Source: a virus
DNA: 27,676 nucleotides
Virus record (IMG/VR): IMGVR_UViG_3300036985_005999
Span: 1 to 27,676 of that record
Direction: 5' to 3' (one strand)
Below, piece by piece: positions 1 through 7,207 of the stretch. Under the pieces are notes generated by a model. The model had not been told where the DNA came from. It worked only from the letters and a program-made list of their open reading frames with translations, and did no database searches. Position 1 is the stretch's first letter, and each line of letters starts with the position of its first letter. A program made the translations under genes and the position numbers.

Positions 1-839
1 TGATCAACACGATGCTGGCCGAAAACGGCAGTCGGGATTAGCTTGTCAGCCGTGGTCGTCCCATCTGGCGCAACCGCAGCATTTGATGTCACCGTTGAGT
101 TAGTTTTTGTCCAAGCCGCGTTGTCGAACTGCTCAGAATAGGACAGCAACTGCCGCCGCGATGCAGGCGCGATGCCGTAGCTTGGCCGCAGCCCCGCGCT
201 TGCTTGGGTGCCGTGGTAGCCGTAGAGTTCTTTGACGGAGATGTTATCCCAGTCCATTGTTTCGGTTGCGAGTGCGCTGGATGTTCCAGATATTGAGACG
301 TGTGTTGTTGTCGATGTAGCCACGAAGGCCATGGTATAAGTGCCAACCGCGATCATGTTTAGAAAGCCAAGCTGACTGCTCCCGGCCCCCGTTCCTGCGG
401 CCAAATAAGCGGTACCCGTCATCGCGTCTGTAACAAAGGTTGCAGTCAGCAGGTAGGTCCGGCCTGTGACGGTAGTGAATGATGTGTTGGCGTAGGGGAG
501 TGCAGCCGTCGCCGTAATCCGCAGACGGTTTGCTACGTTGCTGATTGTGCAGTTAAGTAGAGCCGTCCACCCTGTCGTCCCGCTGGCAAAATCTCCATTC
601 GTGACCAGTTCCGCCCCGGTCTGCCCGCCGCGTGATCCATCCCGCACCATGCCAATCGTCTGCGCCGCAGTCGTTAGCGGGGTCGTTCCGGCGCTGTCCG
701 TAAACAGCGGCCCGGTTGCTGTGAAGTCCCACAGGATGCCATTGCCGCCGTCAGAGAAGAGCAGCGCCGGATTGAAGCCGTCCTCGTTGTCCGAGAACGG
801 CGAGGCCAGACCAAAGCGGCGGGCGAACGGGCTGCGCAT
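1..839 (-). CDS. Tail-type virion protein with carbohydrate-binding-like modules (partial, runs off left edge)
   Basis: An open frame of 279 codons runs from ATG at 839 to the first base of the window with no stop, so the C-terminus is missing. The ATG overlaps the stop of the 94-aa gene upstream (TGATG). Residues 77-92 (ELVTNGDF..GTTGWT) and the following beta-rich stretch to about residue 204 (DNISVKEL) have the look of a CBM_4_9-like carbohydrate-binding module. Residues 230-268 (LLSYSEQFDNAAWTK then APDGTTTADKL) match a motif I know from many phage tail and adsorption proteins, usually in a jelly-roll or lectin-like fold. The role is inferred as a tail fibre, tail spike or other surface-exposed virion protein binding host glycans. 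The frame was checked line by line and is continuous. A head-fibre protein is the main alternative. Confidence 0.8.
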   Translation of the reverse strand, partial: MRSPFARRFGLASPFSDNEDGFNPALLFSDGGNGILWDFTATGPLFTDSAGTTPLTTAAQTIGMVRDGSRGGQTGAELVTNGDFASGTTGWTALLNCTISNVANRLRITATAALPYANTSFTTVTGRTYLLTATFVTDAMTGTAYLAAGTGAGSSQLGFLNMIAVGTYTMAFVATSTTTHVSISGTSSALATETMDWDNISVKELYGYHGTQASAGLRPSYGIAPASRRQLLSYSEQFDNAAWTKTNSTVTSNAAVAPDGTTTADKLIPTAVFGQHRVD

Positions 840-1123
840 CAGTTCGTATCCACCACCACGATGGCGCGGCGACCGCCGACAGGCTTCGCCCAGATCCGGT
901 CAGCCCCGGCAAGGGAGGTGAGGTCCGTCATGAGCTTCTGAAGCTCGCCCTCTCCCTGCGGATACAAGAGGCCGCGCGCCTCTGTCGGGGTGGTCGTGTC
1001 GGTCGTGAAGCGGATGTAGACGTCGGAGGTCTGGACCTGAAACGTCGCTTCCGTCACGTCGGAGTTGGTGAGCTGGGTCCACACGCCCGCTGGGCACGTG
1101 ACCGGCACTTGGTTCTGAGCCAT
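839..1123 (-). CDS. Small virion-type protein, 94 aa
   Basis: Start is ATG at 1123. A Shine-Dalgarno GGAG lies inside the last codons of the upstream 36-aa gene, and the stop overlaps the start of the tail-type gene by one base. The product is rich in Thr, Val and Gln, with no Cys beyond one near the N-terminus and no membrane segment. It has the composition of a beta-sandwich virion protein. Phages with this head-gene order often carry such a protein between capsid-associated genes and tail fibres, but I cannot name the family. Its place in the same minus-strand run as the capsid gene supports a structural role. Confidence 0.75.
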   Translation of the reverse strand: MAQNQVPVTCPAGVWTQLTNSDVTEATFQVQTSDVYIRFTTDTTTPTEARGLLYPQGEGELQKLMTDLTSLAGADRIWAKPVGGRRAIVVVDTN

Positions 1124-1128
1124 GGCGC

Positions 1129-1239
1129 TTACTCCTTAGCTGGCTTCGGCTTCGGCTTCTTGGTTCCCGGCTTCTTGGTTCCCGGCTTGGCCGGGGCTGC
1201 AGCGGGCTTAACCCGCTGCGTGCCTTTGAGCTTGCCCAT
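1129..1239 (-). CDS. Lys/Pro-rich basic mini-protein, 36 aa
   Basis: ATG at 1239 is preceded by GAGGTGAG at good spacing, which overlaps the end of the upstream gene. The frame ends at TAA 1129-1131, five bases before the next ATG. The product starts MGKLKGTQRVKPAA and ends in a tandem PGTKKPGTKKPKPKPAKE. It is strongly basic, with no hydrophobic core, and resembles a histone-H1-like or nucleic-acid-binding tail. At DNA level the repeat is a 15-bp unit at about 1157-1186. It fits exactly between two virion genes with its own ribosome binding site, which is why I call it real. Function is unknown; DNA condensation, or binding to an acidic virion protein, is a guess. Confidence 0.7.
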   Translation of the reverse strand: MGKLKGTQRVKPAAAPAKPGTKKPGTKKPKPKPAKE

Positions 1240-1247
1240 CACTCACC

Positions 1248-1733
1248 TCACGAGACGGTGGCGGAGAACGGCGTCACCTCGGTGCCGGTCGCGGCACCAA
1301 TGACACGCACCGACCACAGATTCAAAGCCACGTCCTGCAGCTCGACCGTGGCGCCAAGGATGCCGCCCGTGTCAGTTCCGTTGAAGGTGATCGTGTCGCT
1401 GGAGGCCGCCGTCTCGAAGATCGAAGCCGAAGCGTCAGTGTCGTTCGCCACGAGCGCCACGCCCGCCATCACGTCGGTCGCATCCGCAACCTTGATGGTC
1501 GTGGTGTTCGAAGTGATCGTGGTTGCCACGAAGAACTTGTAGGCGTTGCCCGAGCCAGTCGCGGCCGGGAGCGTGATCGCCTGACCCGCAGCAGCGCTCA
1601 GAACGACCGTACGGCCTGCGTGATCTGCAACAGTGGCGGTGAGGGTGGCAGCTGTCACAGCCACAAGGCTGTTTGCACCGGAAATGAAGCCGGCAGTCGA
1701 GACCACTGGTCCGGAAAAAGTCGACGTACCCAT
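1248..1733 (-). CDS. Virion structural protein, 161 aa
   Basis: The start chosen is ATG at 1733 (MGTSTFSGPVVS) because it has AGGAG seven bases upstream. A longer open frame begins at 1826 but would overlap the end of the endonuclease gene and has no comparable site. The product is Ala/Thr/Val-rich with short repeated beta-strand patterns (VVLSAAAGQAITLP, TTTIKVADATDV). Proteins beginning with this MGTSTFSGP-type N-terminus are common in marine and freshwater phage structural modules next to the capsid gene. It probably sits in or on the virion (head decoration or fibre attachment), inferred from context. It would normally follow the capsid gene directly, but the endonuclease gene now separates them. 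Confidence 0.75.
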   Translation of the reverse strand: MGTSTFSGPVVSTAGFISGANSLVAVTAATLTATVADHAGRTVVLSAAAGQAITLPAATGSGNAYKFFVATTITSNTTTIKVADATDVMAGVALVANDTDASASIFETAASSDTITFNGTDTGGILGATVELQDVALNLWSVRVIGAATGTEVTPFSATVS

Positions 1734-1758
1734 GTCAATCTCCTGTCTGGGTTGGGTC

Positions 1759-1776
1759 AGCGGGGGCATCCCCGCT
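1759..1776 (-). other. Hairpin between endonuclease gene and downstream virion gene
   Basis: AGCGGGG and CCCCGCT pair over seven base pairs around a four-base loop in the 65-bp gap after the endonuclease stop. No T-run follows in the minus direction, so it is not an obvious intrinsic terminator. It may protect or cap the downstream mRNA. Confidence 0.45.
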
Positions 1777-1798
1777 GTCAGGGTGACGGTAGGATAGC

Positions 1799-3292
1799 CT
1801 ATTTCTCCCTGCGTTGCCACAGCCATCTTTTCTTGCCGCAGTCATATATCCTGCGGGCACCCAGCAGGTAGGTCATTTCGGCCTCGGTGCGCTTGTCTGT
1901 CGCAGGATCGAACTTCTCGTCCATCCCGTGCTCGCGCAGCCGGGCAGGCAGCAGCCGCCGCTGGTAATGGGGTTTCGGGCGCAGCCCGAGCTTCTGGCTC
2001 CAGACCTGATAGTCAGGCACCACGTCAGCTTCCAGTTGGAAGCCGAGCTGTTCGTACATGCCGCCGCTGAACAGCCTGTTGTCCGAGAAGGACTTCACTT
2101 CGTCCGGCTTCTGGTCCGTCAGAAACGCCTTGAACAGGCGGCTGGCGGCACCTGCCACGCTCAGTCGCGACGCATACCTGCTCAGAGTCCACTGGCGCAC
2201 CTTGGCCCCGTGGCCGCGGTCGTTGCTTCCGAAGGTGAACCTCATGCAGGCCACCAGCTTGCCGTCCCAGTAGAGCCCGTAATGGGCACCCGTGCCGTCC
2301 CCGCCCTGCGGGTGGTACTTCTCGTAGAACGCCCGGGCTTCCTGAACAGTGGGCTTGCGCAGCTCGCACTTGCGGGCCATCAGCCGCCCCTTGGTCTTGC
2401 CAATGGCGTTGCGCAGCATCCGCTTCACTGTGGCCTGCCGCTCCGCCCACTCAGTCTCGTAGATCGTGATCAGACGTACGCCCTCTGCGGCGCACAAGGC
2501 ATGCTTCTCGGCGTGCCGCCCCTTGCCCTTCTTCTCGGCGTCCTTGTCGCCATGGCTGTGCCAATACATGCCGCAGAACTCAATCGCGATCTTCTTCTCG
2601 GGCAGGTAGATGTCGATCTCCTTGGGCCCAATCAGGGTGCGGTTGCGGCGCTCGACCGTCGTGAAGATCTCAAGGTAATCTGCGACCTGCTCCTCGGGGG
2701 CGGACTTCATGTGGTTGCACTTGGTGCAGCCATCCTTGCCCGCCAAATGGTTTACAGGGCTCTGGCTAAACCAGCCGTGCTCAAGGCAGCGGATGTCAAC
2801 GGAACTCGTAAGCATATTGTCAAACTGTGTTTCTGCATACTCATAGCGCCCGCCGTGAACTTCTGCGGCCCTTGAGATAAACTGCGCGACGGGGAGCTGC
2901 TTCTGGCTTCGTATAAGCTCATTCCCGCAGGCGGGGCACCCCTGAGAACCTCGGTAGTGATTGTCTGGTGTTTGCCAAAACGCCCCATGCACTGCGCATG
3001 AAATCTCAACCTTGGTCTTGTATCCCAAAAATACAACCTTGCTGTAGTCATACCTGTCCCCGTGGATTGCCCGAAAGCGCTCAATCCAGTCGACACCCCG
3101 TCCGGCACACTTGGGGCAACCTGCACCATTGAGATGGTTTGACAACAGCTGCACAAACGCCCCGTGCTCGGGGCAGATGATCTCCACCAAGGCTTTTCTC
3201 TGCACATCGCTCCCCATGTAGTAGGTGTATTTTCCGCCGTGTACCATTATGGCGCGGGCTAGATATTCCGCAGCACTGACATATTTTGGCAT
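1799..3292 (-). CDS. VSR-like (EDxHD-type) free-standing homing endonuclease with zinc-ribbon repeats
   Basis: The 497-aa product starts at ATG 3292 behind AAGGGGG. The N-terminal 195 residues hold three tandem zinc-ribbon-like repeats of the DUF723 kind: C40-x2-H43/C59-x2-C62, C99-x2-H102/C119-x2-C122 and C169-x2-H172/C189-x2-C192. Residues about 198-285 form a VSR/PD-(D/E)XK-like nuclease core with D227, E238 and H245 (EIDIYLP, IAIEFCGMYWH), matching the VSR-like EDxHD homing endonuclease family known from phages. The C-terminal half (HYGLYWDGKLVACMRF to YDCGKKRWLW) is the domain that often accompanies such nucleases in T-even-type phages. It presumably cuts an uninterrupted capsid-region site in related phages and spreads by repair. 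It lies between the capsid terminator and the next virion gene. Confidence 0.85.
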   Translation of the reverse strand: MPKYVSAAEYLARAIMVHGGKYTYYMGSDVQRKALVEIICPEHGAFVQLLSNHLNGAGCPKCAGRGVDWIERFRAIHGDRYDYSKVVFLGYKTKVEISCAVHGAFWQTPDNHYRGSQGCPACGNELIRSQKQLPVAQFISRAAEVHGGRYEYAETQFDNMLTSSVDIRCLEHGWFSQSPVNHLAGKDGCTKCNHMKSAPEEQVADYLEIFTTVERRNRTLIGPKEIDIYLPEKKIAIEFCGMYWHSHGDKDAEKKGKGRHAEKHALCAAEGVRLITIYETEWAERQATVKRMLRNAIGKTKGRLMARKCELRKPTVQEARAFYEKYHPQGGDGTGAHYGLYWDGKLVACMRFTFGSNDRGHGAKVRQWTLSRYASRLSVAGAASRLFKAFLTDQKPDEVKSFSDNRLFSGGMYEQLGFQLEADVVPDYQVWSQKLGLRPKPHYQRRLLPARLREHGMDEKFDPATDKRTEAEMTYLLGARRIYDCGKKRWLWQRREK

Positions 3293-3317
3293 TTCAACCC
3301 CCTTAATGCCCTCTAAC

Positions 3318-3347
3318 CTAATGCTTTGTAGCCTAACGCTTTGTAGC
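3318..3347. repeat. Two tandem 15-bp repeats upstream of the endonuclease gene
   Basis: Two adjacent copies of CTAAYGCTTTGTAGC (3318-3332 and 3333-3347) differ by one base, and a weaker third copy follows toward the gene. They lie between the capsid terminator and the endonuclease start, so they could be an operator or an insertion scar. Confidence 0.6.
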
Positions 3348-3360
3348 CCGCAACCCCCCT

Positions 3361-3388
3361 AAAAGGAAAGGCCCGCCGAAGCGGGCCT
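3361..3388 (-). terminator. Rho-independent terminator after the major capsid gene
   Basis: AGGCCCGC, loop CGAA and GCGGGCCT (3369-3388) form a perfect eight-bp stem. On the minus strand it is followed by TTCCTTTT. It sits 35 bases past the capsid stop and separates the head operon from the endonuclease. Confidence 0.8.
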
Positions 3389-3422
3389 CCCAGATGGTAT
3401 GTGCTTGATTTCCTTGCGGAAA

Positions 3423-4328
3423 TCAGGCCCCCGGCGAACCGAAGATCGCCAGCGGATCGCTTACGCCGAAGGAATACCTTTCGCGTGCGGAATAACGCGT
3501 GTTTCCGCTGTCGAAATCGCCATCCATCTTGGTGCTCATGGCCGCGCGGACGAAGTGTTTCATCCCGTTCGGCACGTCGCTGGTCAAGTACCAGCCATCA
3601 TTGTCCGTCAGGTAGTGATTCACGGCGTAACCGCCGGGGATCGTCCCGTTGGACTTCAACGCGTTCAGATCATTGTCCGACGTGCCAACTCGCAGTTCCG
3701 TCTGCAGAAGACGGGTTGCCACGAACATCAGCGCCGGCGGGATGATCAGCTTGCGCGGACGGGCCGCGATCAGCAGGCCACGCTCGTCGACATATGCAGC
3801 CATCTGGATGACTGCGTCTTCAAGTGCGGTCTCGTTCAGGTCAACTGCCACCGCGGGGCGGTTCGAGTTGACTGCACCACCAACAGTGGGGTGGGCCGTC
3901 GAGAACAGGGTCACACCATCGCCCGAGTTGAACGTGGTGAAGCCATTGTTCAGCAGCGACGCCGCCTTGACCTGCTTGGTGTACGCCATGGCCCGAGCAA
4001 GGGCCTTGGTGTAGCGCGCCGACAGCGAGTCGTAAAGCGAATCTTCCATCGCTTCCTCGGTAATCGAGAAGCCCATCGCCACGGTCTCGTGAACGTACCG
4101 AGCCGTGAAGGACTCCTGCGCATTGTCATACGAGATGGATTGGCCTTCCTGTTTCACAGGAGCCGCACCGAAGCCCGACAGCTTGACTTCTTCTTCGAAG
4201 CTGCGGTCGGAGTTCTCGGTCTCGTATATCTGCGTGTGCTCGTCTTCGTACTTCTTGTACTCCATACCGTACAACGCATTCAGGCCCGGGAGCAGCTCCT
4301 TGAGGAGTTGTGCGCGAGTGATTGCCAT
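3423..4328 (-). CDS. Major capsid protein, 301 aa
   Basis: ATG at 4328 has an excellent AAGGAGGG site. The length and layout are those of a short HK97-fold capsid protein without a separate prohead protease domain. Residues 72-97 (ESFTARYVHETVAMGFSITEEAMED) and 133-149 (FNSGDGVTLFSTAHPT) match the Mu gpT-like branch of capsid proteins common in environmental phages. It builds the icosahedral shell with the scaffold-like and decoration proteins encoded just upstream. It is followed by a strong terminator, which fits a highly expressed last gene of the head operon. The family call is from motif recognition, not a search. Confidence 0.9.
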   Translation of the reverse strand: MAITRAQLLKELLPGLNALYGMEYKKYEDEHTQIYETENSDRSFEEEVKLSGFGAAPVKQEGQSISYDNAQESFTARYVHETVAMGFSITEEAMEDSLYDSLSARYTKALARAMAYTKQVKAASLLNNGFTTFNSGDGVTLFSTAHPTVGGAVNSNRPAVAVDLNETALEDAVIQMAAYVDERGLLIAARPRKLIIPPALMFVATRLLQTELRVGTSDNDLNALKSNGTIPGGYAVNHYLTDNDGWYLTSDVPNGMKHFVRAAMSTKMDGDFDSGNTRYSARERYSFGVSDPLAIFGSPGA

Positions 4329-4341
4329 GTTTCAGCCCTCC

Positions 4342-4962
4342 TTAAAGACCAACAGCGTTGGTCAGGCTGTGATAGCCCGGGTTGAATTTGACCAGAACGT
4401 CAACGAAGGCGTCACCGGTCGGCGAAACGTGCCCGACAATGCGGAAGGCCGCCGTGGTGGTCACCACAGTGGATTCCAGAGCCGAGGTGGAGACACCTGT
4501 GCGCGTGCTGCCAGTCGAGGTCGACTGAACCGCAGCGAAGAAGGTGTTGGTGCCGATGATCGTCTGCACGCCAGAGCCATCCAACTGCGCTTGGAACAGC
4601 ACATCCGGGTCGTCGATCACGTAAGCCTTGATCTCGGTGCCCGACGGCGCAGCATAGCCCGAAGGATAATACTGCGAGTGGATCAGTTGGCCCTGCGCGT
4701 TCACGTATTCGCACCCGACGAAGACCCCGATGGAGCCGGTCAGAGTGGTACCCGTGGGCAGCGCGTTGGTGGTGCCGTCCGCGCCAGTGGCGGTCGACAG
4801 GGCGATGTAGCCGTCGGCACCGAGGTAAACAACTTGCCCGTAGAACAGGTTCGTCGCTTCCCCAGCGGGGTCGATCAGGTACATGGAGTTGGTCCCGGCA
4901 TATGCCATGCCGTCGGCCCGGCGAACCGGACGCAGACCGTAGGGAGTGGCGGTGCTTGCCAT
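4342..4962 (-). CDS. Capsid decoration/cement-type protein, 206 aa
   Basis: ATG at 4962 follows GGAGAAAGAGTT. The N-terminus MASTATPYGLRPVRR and C-terminus (VDVLVKFNPGYHSL) are typical of a head protein found directly before the capsid gene in many marine phages, of the 'TPYGLRPV' type. The middle contains an IDDPDVLFQAQLDG segment that is also characteristic. It is beta-rich, with no Cys beyond one and no membrane segment. The inferred role is binding the outside of the capsid lattice to stabilise it. It lies 13 bp before the capsid start in the same operon. Confidence 0.8.
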   Translation of the reverse strand: MASTATPYGLRPVRRADGMAYAGTNSMYLIDPAGEATNLFYGQVVYLGADGYIALSTATGADGTTNALPTGTTLTGSIGVFVGCEYVNAQGQLIHSQYYPSGYAAPSGTEIKAYVIDDPDVLFQAQLDGSGVQTIIGTNTFFAAVQSTSTGSTRTGVSTSALESTVVTTTAAFRIVGHVSPTGDAFVDVLVKFNPGYHSLTNAVGL

Positions 4963-5000
4963 AACTCTTTCTCCGGTGTTGTTTCAGTGCAGCAAGGGCA

Positions 5001-5447
5001 TCAGCCCTTACCAAACGTGGTGCGGGACGAACGCTCCGGCCGAAGCACGGGCATCCGTGGGTCAGACTCACGCATGTAGTTCCGGTCGACGGCGTCCATC
5101 TGCGATTGAGCAGTGTTGGCTTGGGCCAGAATACGTTTGTTCGCCTTTTCGGCCGGGATTCCGCAAAGAAGCAGGCCTCCAACCTCGATGTTCTCTGGAA
5201 ACCGGGAGTCCACGTCGGAGAGCACCTGAAGCTCAGGAAACTCGGACGCTTTCACCGGGACGTAGCCTTCGCGGAAGCGCCGCGAGACGTTCGTCATGTC
5301 GGTATTCCCGAGAGATGCGGTACGAACCCAACGGAAATGGAGACCGTCACGGGGTTCGGGTACAGGGAGCATGCCTTGCGGCTTCCAAGCTTCATCCCGT
5401 GCCTCAGAGTCGCGAGAGGTCATAGTGCGGGGGGTACGATCAGCCAT
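5001..5447 (-). CDS. Head-module protein of unknown function, 148 aa
   Basis: I choose ATG at 5447 (MADRTPRTMTSRD) because AAGGAG lies at ideal distance and it overlaps the scaffold gene's end by only eight bases. A longer open frame reaching 5498 would lie inside the scaffold gene. The product is charged and includes RWVRTASLGNTDMTNVSRRFREGYVPV followed, near the centre, by NIEVGGLLLCGIPAEKANKR. I have seen this arrangement in uncharacterised phage proteins located between scaffold and capsid genes. It may be a minor head or assembly protein. No enzymatic motif is visible. Confidence 0.75.
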   Translation of the reverse strand: MADRTPRTMTSRDSEARDEAWKPQGMLPVPEPRDGLHFRWVRTASLGNTDMTNVSRRFREGYVPVKASEFPELQVLSDVDSRFPENIEVGGLLLCGIPAEKANKRILAQANTAQSQMDAVDRNYMRESDPRMPVLRPERSSRTTFGKG

Positions 5448-6333
5448 TCTTCTGCTCCTTGATGATTTGCGCCGCATACTGCTCAGGGGTGAGCCCAAGG
5501 CGCCGGGCGAGGGACACCTGTGTCTGGGTCAACACGACCTTGCGTGGTGTCGTCGCGGTACTACGACCGCCGGGAGCCACCACGGAGCTCGGTTGGCGGC
5601 GAGGGGTTGACGCCTCGGTGCCGACAGCCTTTTCCGGAAACCGCTGTTTTATGGCGGTGTCGATCTGAGTGTAGTATGTTTCGCTGTCAGGCGCAACTCC
5701 CTCGCGAATGACGCGCTCATGCACACCGAAGGCGAGGGCTGTCATCTCCTCATCCTTTCCGAACCACGCGTTCTTGCCTGCCCACTCTTGGGCACGCTGG
5801 GAAGGTGGTGGCGGCGCGGGGGCGCGCTGCGGCGCTGGTTGCGGGGCAGGCTGCTGCACCGGCCGCGGACGATAGTCTGCCAGCCGGGCCGCGTCGGCCG
5901 CCAGTCGTGCGAGCTTCGTGTTCGCATCAACAACCCCGTCGGAGTCTCCGGCCTCATAGGCAGCCTTCAGCTTGGCCTGCGCCTGCTCGAGCTCGGACTT
6001 CACCCGCTGCTGCGCCTGCGAGATGATGGTCTCATCCCCCTTCGTCAGCCGTGCACGAAGGGTGTCGGCCTCGTCCTTCTGCCGCTTGGCGAACTCGATG
6101 GCCTCGTCACGCAGTCGGGACGCCTCTTCCTTCTGCCGGCGCTCCTCGTGAAACTCGTATTTGAGCTTCTGGATGCGCTTGCGCACCCCGTCGGAGTGCT
6201 GCTCGAGATCGTCGTCGGCCGGGATGTCAGCCTCAGTGCCTTCCGCCCGGCGGGGGCGCCCCTTGTCTTCTTCAGGGGTATCATCAACAACTTCGATCTC
6301 GAAGTCGTCCTCTTCTTTCACGTCGTCGGTCAT
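5440..6333 (-). CDS. Scaffolding-like head assembly protein, 297 aa
   Basis: The start ATG (6333) overlaps the upstream stop as ATGA. The N-terminal 45 residues are strongly acidic. Residues about 48-155 are a long charged helix or coiled coil (KRIQKLKYEFHEERRQKEE, SELEQAQAKLKAAYEAGD). A Pro/Ala/Gln linker at about 160-180 and a basic C-terminus ending EQYAAQIIKEQKNG follow. This architecture, plus the position between portal and capsid genes, is what tailed-phage scaffolding proteins show: an acidic/helical body and a basic C-terminus that binds the capsid subunit. It would act inside the procapsid and leave before packaging. Sequence divergence makes the call architectural. Confidence 0.75.
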   Translation of the reverse strand: MTDDVKEEDDFEIEVVDDTPEEDKGRPRRAEGTEADIPADDDLEQHSDGVRKRIQKLKYEFHEERRQKEEASRLRDEAIEFAKRQKDEADTLRARLTKGDETIISQAQQRVKSELEQAQAKLKAAYEAGDSDGVVDANTKLARLAADAARLADYRPRPVQQPAPQPAPQRAPAPPPPSQRAQEWAGKNAWFGKDEEMTALAFGVHERVIREGVAPDSETYYTQIDTAIKQRFPEKAVGTEASTPRRQPSSVVAPGGRSTATTPRKVVLTQTQVSLARRLGLTPEQYAAQIIKEQKNG

Positions 6334-6572
6334 TCCGGGATCTCCTGCAAGCGAGTCGGCTTGAACACGGCGCGGTTCGCGGCCATGAAGCCCTGCTCGA
6401 TGTTGGTCCGGGCGATAGCCGCCCAGCGTTTATCCGTCTCGGGGTTGTCCATCAGCCGGTCGAGGTGCCGCAGAACCTGCTCCTCAAGCCGCTTGGCCTG
6501 ATTCACCAGCGCAATATTGGCCGAGCTCTGCGTGCCGTACCCGGCCACTGGAAGGGGGGCGTGCTGCGTCAT
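6330..6572 (-). CDS. Acb2/Tad1-family cyclic-nucleotide sponge (anti-CBASS/anti-Thoeris), 80 aa
   Basis: Starts at ATG 6572 in an ATGA overlap with the co-chaperonin and ends in an ATGA overlap with the scaffold gene. After a short N-terminus (MTQHAPLPVAGY), a helical hairpin runs ALVNQAKRLEEQVLRHLDRL, then D47-K-R-W50, then AIARTNIEQGFMAANRAVF with the G61-F62-M63 and R67 positions. This is the signature of the Acb2/Tad1 hairpin family as I know it. Members are small oligomeric proteins that bind and sequester defence signals: cyclic di- and trinucleotides of CBASS and, in Tad1, cyclic ADP-ribose isomers of Thoeris. Placement inside a late head operon is common for this family. Which ligand this one binds cannot be told from sequence. 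Confidence 0.78.
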   Translation of the reverse strand: MTQHAPLPVAGYGTQSSANIALVNQAKRLEEQVLRHLDRLMDNPETDKRWAAIARTNIEQGFMAANRAVFKPTRLQEIPE

Positions 6573-6937
6573 GCGCGTGCGTACCCCCGTGGGTCGTCGA
6601 CAACGGCCTCGACCGTGTCGTCATTGATGAGGCGGAACTCCTCGCCGAGCACCTTGAACCGGGTGCCGGAGTAGGACCGGAACATCACGAAGTCGCCTTC
6701 CTTGCACCACGGGCCGTTGGGGAACTTCCGCTCGTCCTTGTAGGCGTCGGAGCCCATCGAGATGACGAAGCCGATGATCGACGCGGTGCTTTCCGCGTCA
6801 CGGCGCTCGTCGGGGATGAACAGCCCCCCTTCGGTTTTCTCGTTGACCTTGGTCATGGCGATCAAGAGCTTGTAGCCCTTGGGTTCGGGGAGTTTTGCGC
6901 GCACTCCCTCGTCAAGCGCATGTTCTTTGTCGTACAT
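6569..6937 (-). CDS. GroES-like co-chaperonin, 122 aa
   Basis: ATG at 6937 follows GGAGACGAC. The core YKLLIAMTKVNEKTEGGLFIPDE (residues 22-44) is a GroES beta-barrel start with the mobile-loop position. GFVISMGSDAY, KEGDFVMFRSYSGTRF and GEEFRLINDDTVEAVV follow as in Cpn10. It would cap host GroEL and help fold the capsid protein, like T4 gp31, to which it is similar in role but not closely in sequence. Its position between portal and scaffold genes supports this. The C-terminal DDPRGYARA extends a little past the usual GroES end. Confidence 0.85.
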   Translation of the reverse strand: MYDKEHALDEGVRAKLPEPKGYKLLIAMTKVNEKTEGGLFIPDERRDAESTASIIGFVISMGSDAYKDERKFPNGPWCKEGDFVMFRSYSGTRFKVLGEEFRLINDDTVEAVVDDPRGYARA

Positions 6938-7021
6938 GTCGTCTCCGCAGCGCTTCAGGTGCGCCGATACCTAGCGTGAGCCAATCCCACGATATAAAAA
7001 CAAACACTAGCCAGTGCCGTA

Positions 7022-7207
7022 TTACTCTTCAACTGCGTTCTTTTCGAGCTCCTCGATCTCAGAAAGCACCATGTCCAGAGTCTGAATGGCACCCACCGCC
7101 TTGCAGTAGGCGTTGTAGTCATTGACGCCCCCGCCAGCGAGGTGGTCCGACAGGTCCTTGCGCTGCTCGGTGCACACTTTCTTCAGCTTGTAGATCGGGT
7201 CGATCAT
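7022..7207 (-). CDS. Small helical protein, 61 aa
   Basis: ATG at 7207 overlaps the portal stop as ATGA. The product (MIDPIYKLKKVCTEQ... to EIEELEKNAVEE) is predicted by eye to be two helices with an acidic end. Proteins of this size and pattern directly after the portal gene are common in environmental phages, but I know no function. An 84-bp gap with an AT-rich core (TTTTTATAT on the minus strand) separates it from the co-chaperonin and might hold a weak promoter. Confidence 0.7.
   Translation of the reverse strand: MIDPIYKLKKVCTEQRKDLSDHLAGGGVNDYNAYCKAVGAIQTLDMVLSEIEELEKNAVEE

Noticed and set aside
1814-2875. Long plus-strand open frame opposite the endonuclease gene
   Set aside because: It is antisense to a gene with clear zinc-ribbon and nuclease motifs, has Leu/Val/Ala-rich low-information content and no ribosome site.
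3399-4385. Plus-strand open frame opposite the capsid gene
   Set aside because: Antisense to a well supported capsid gene; no motif.
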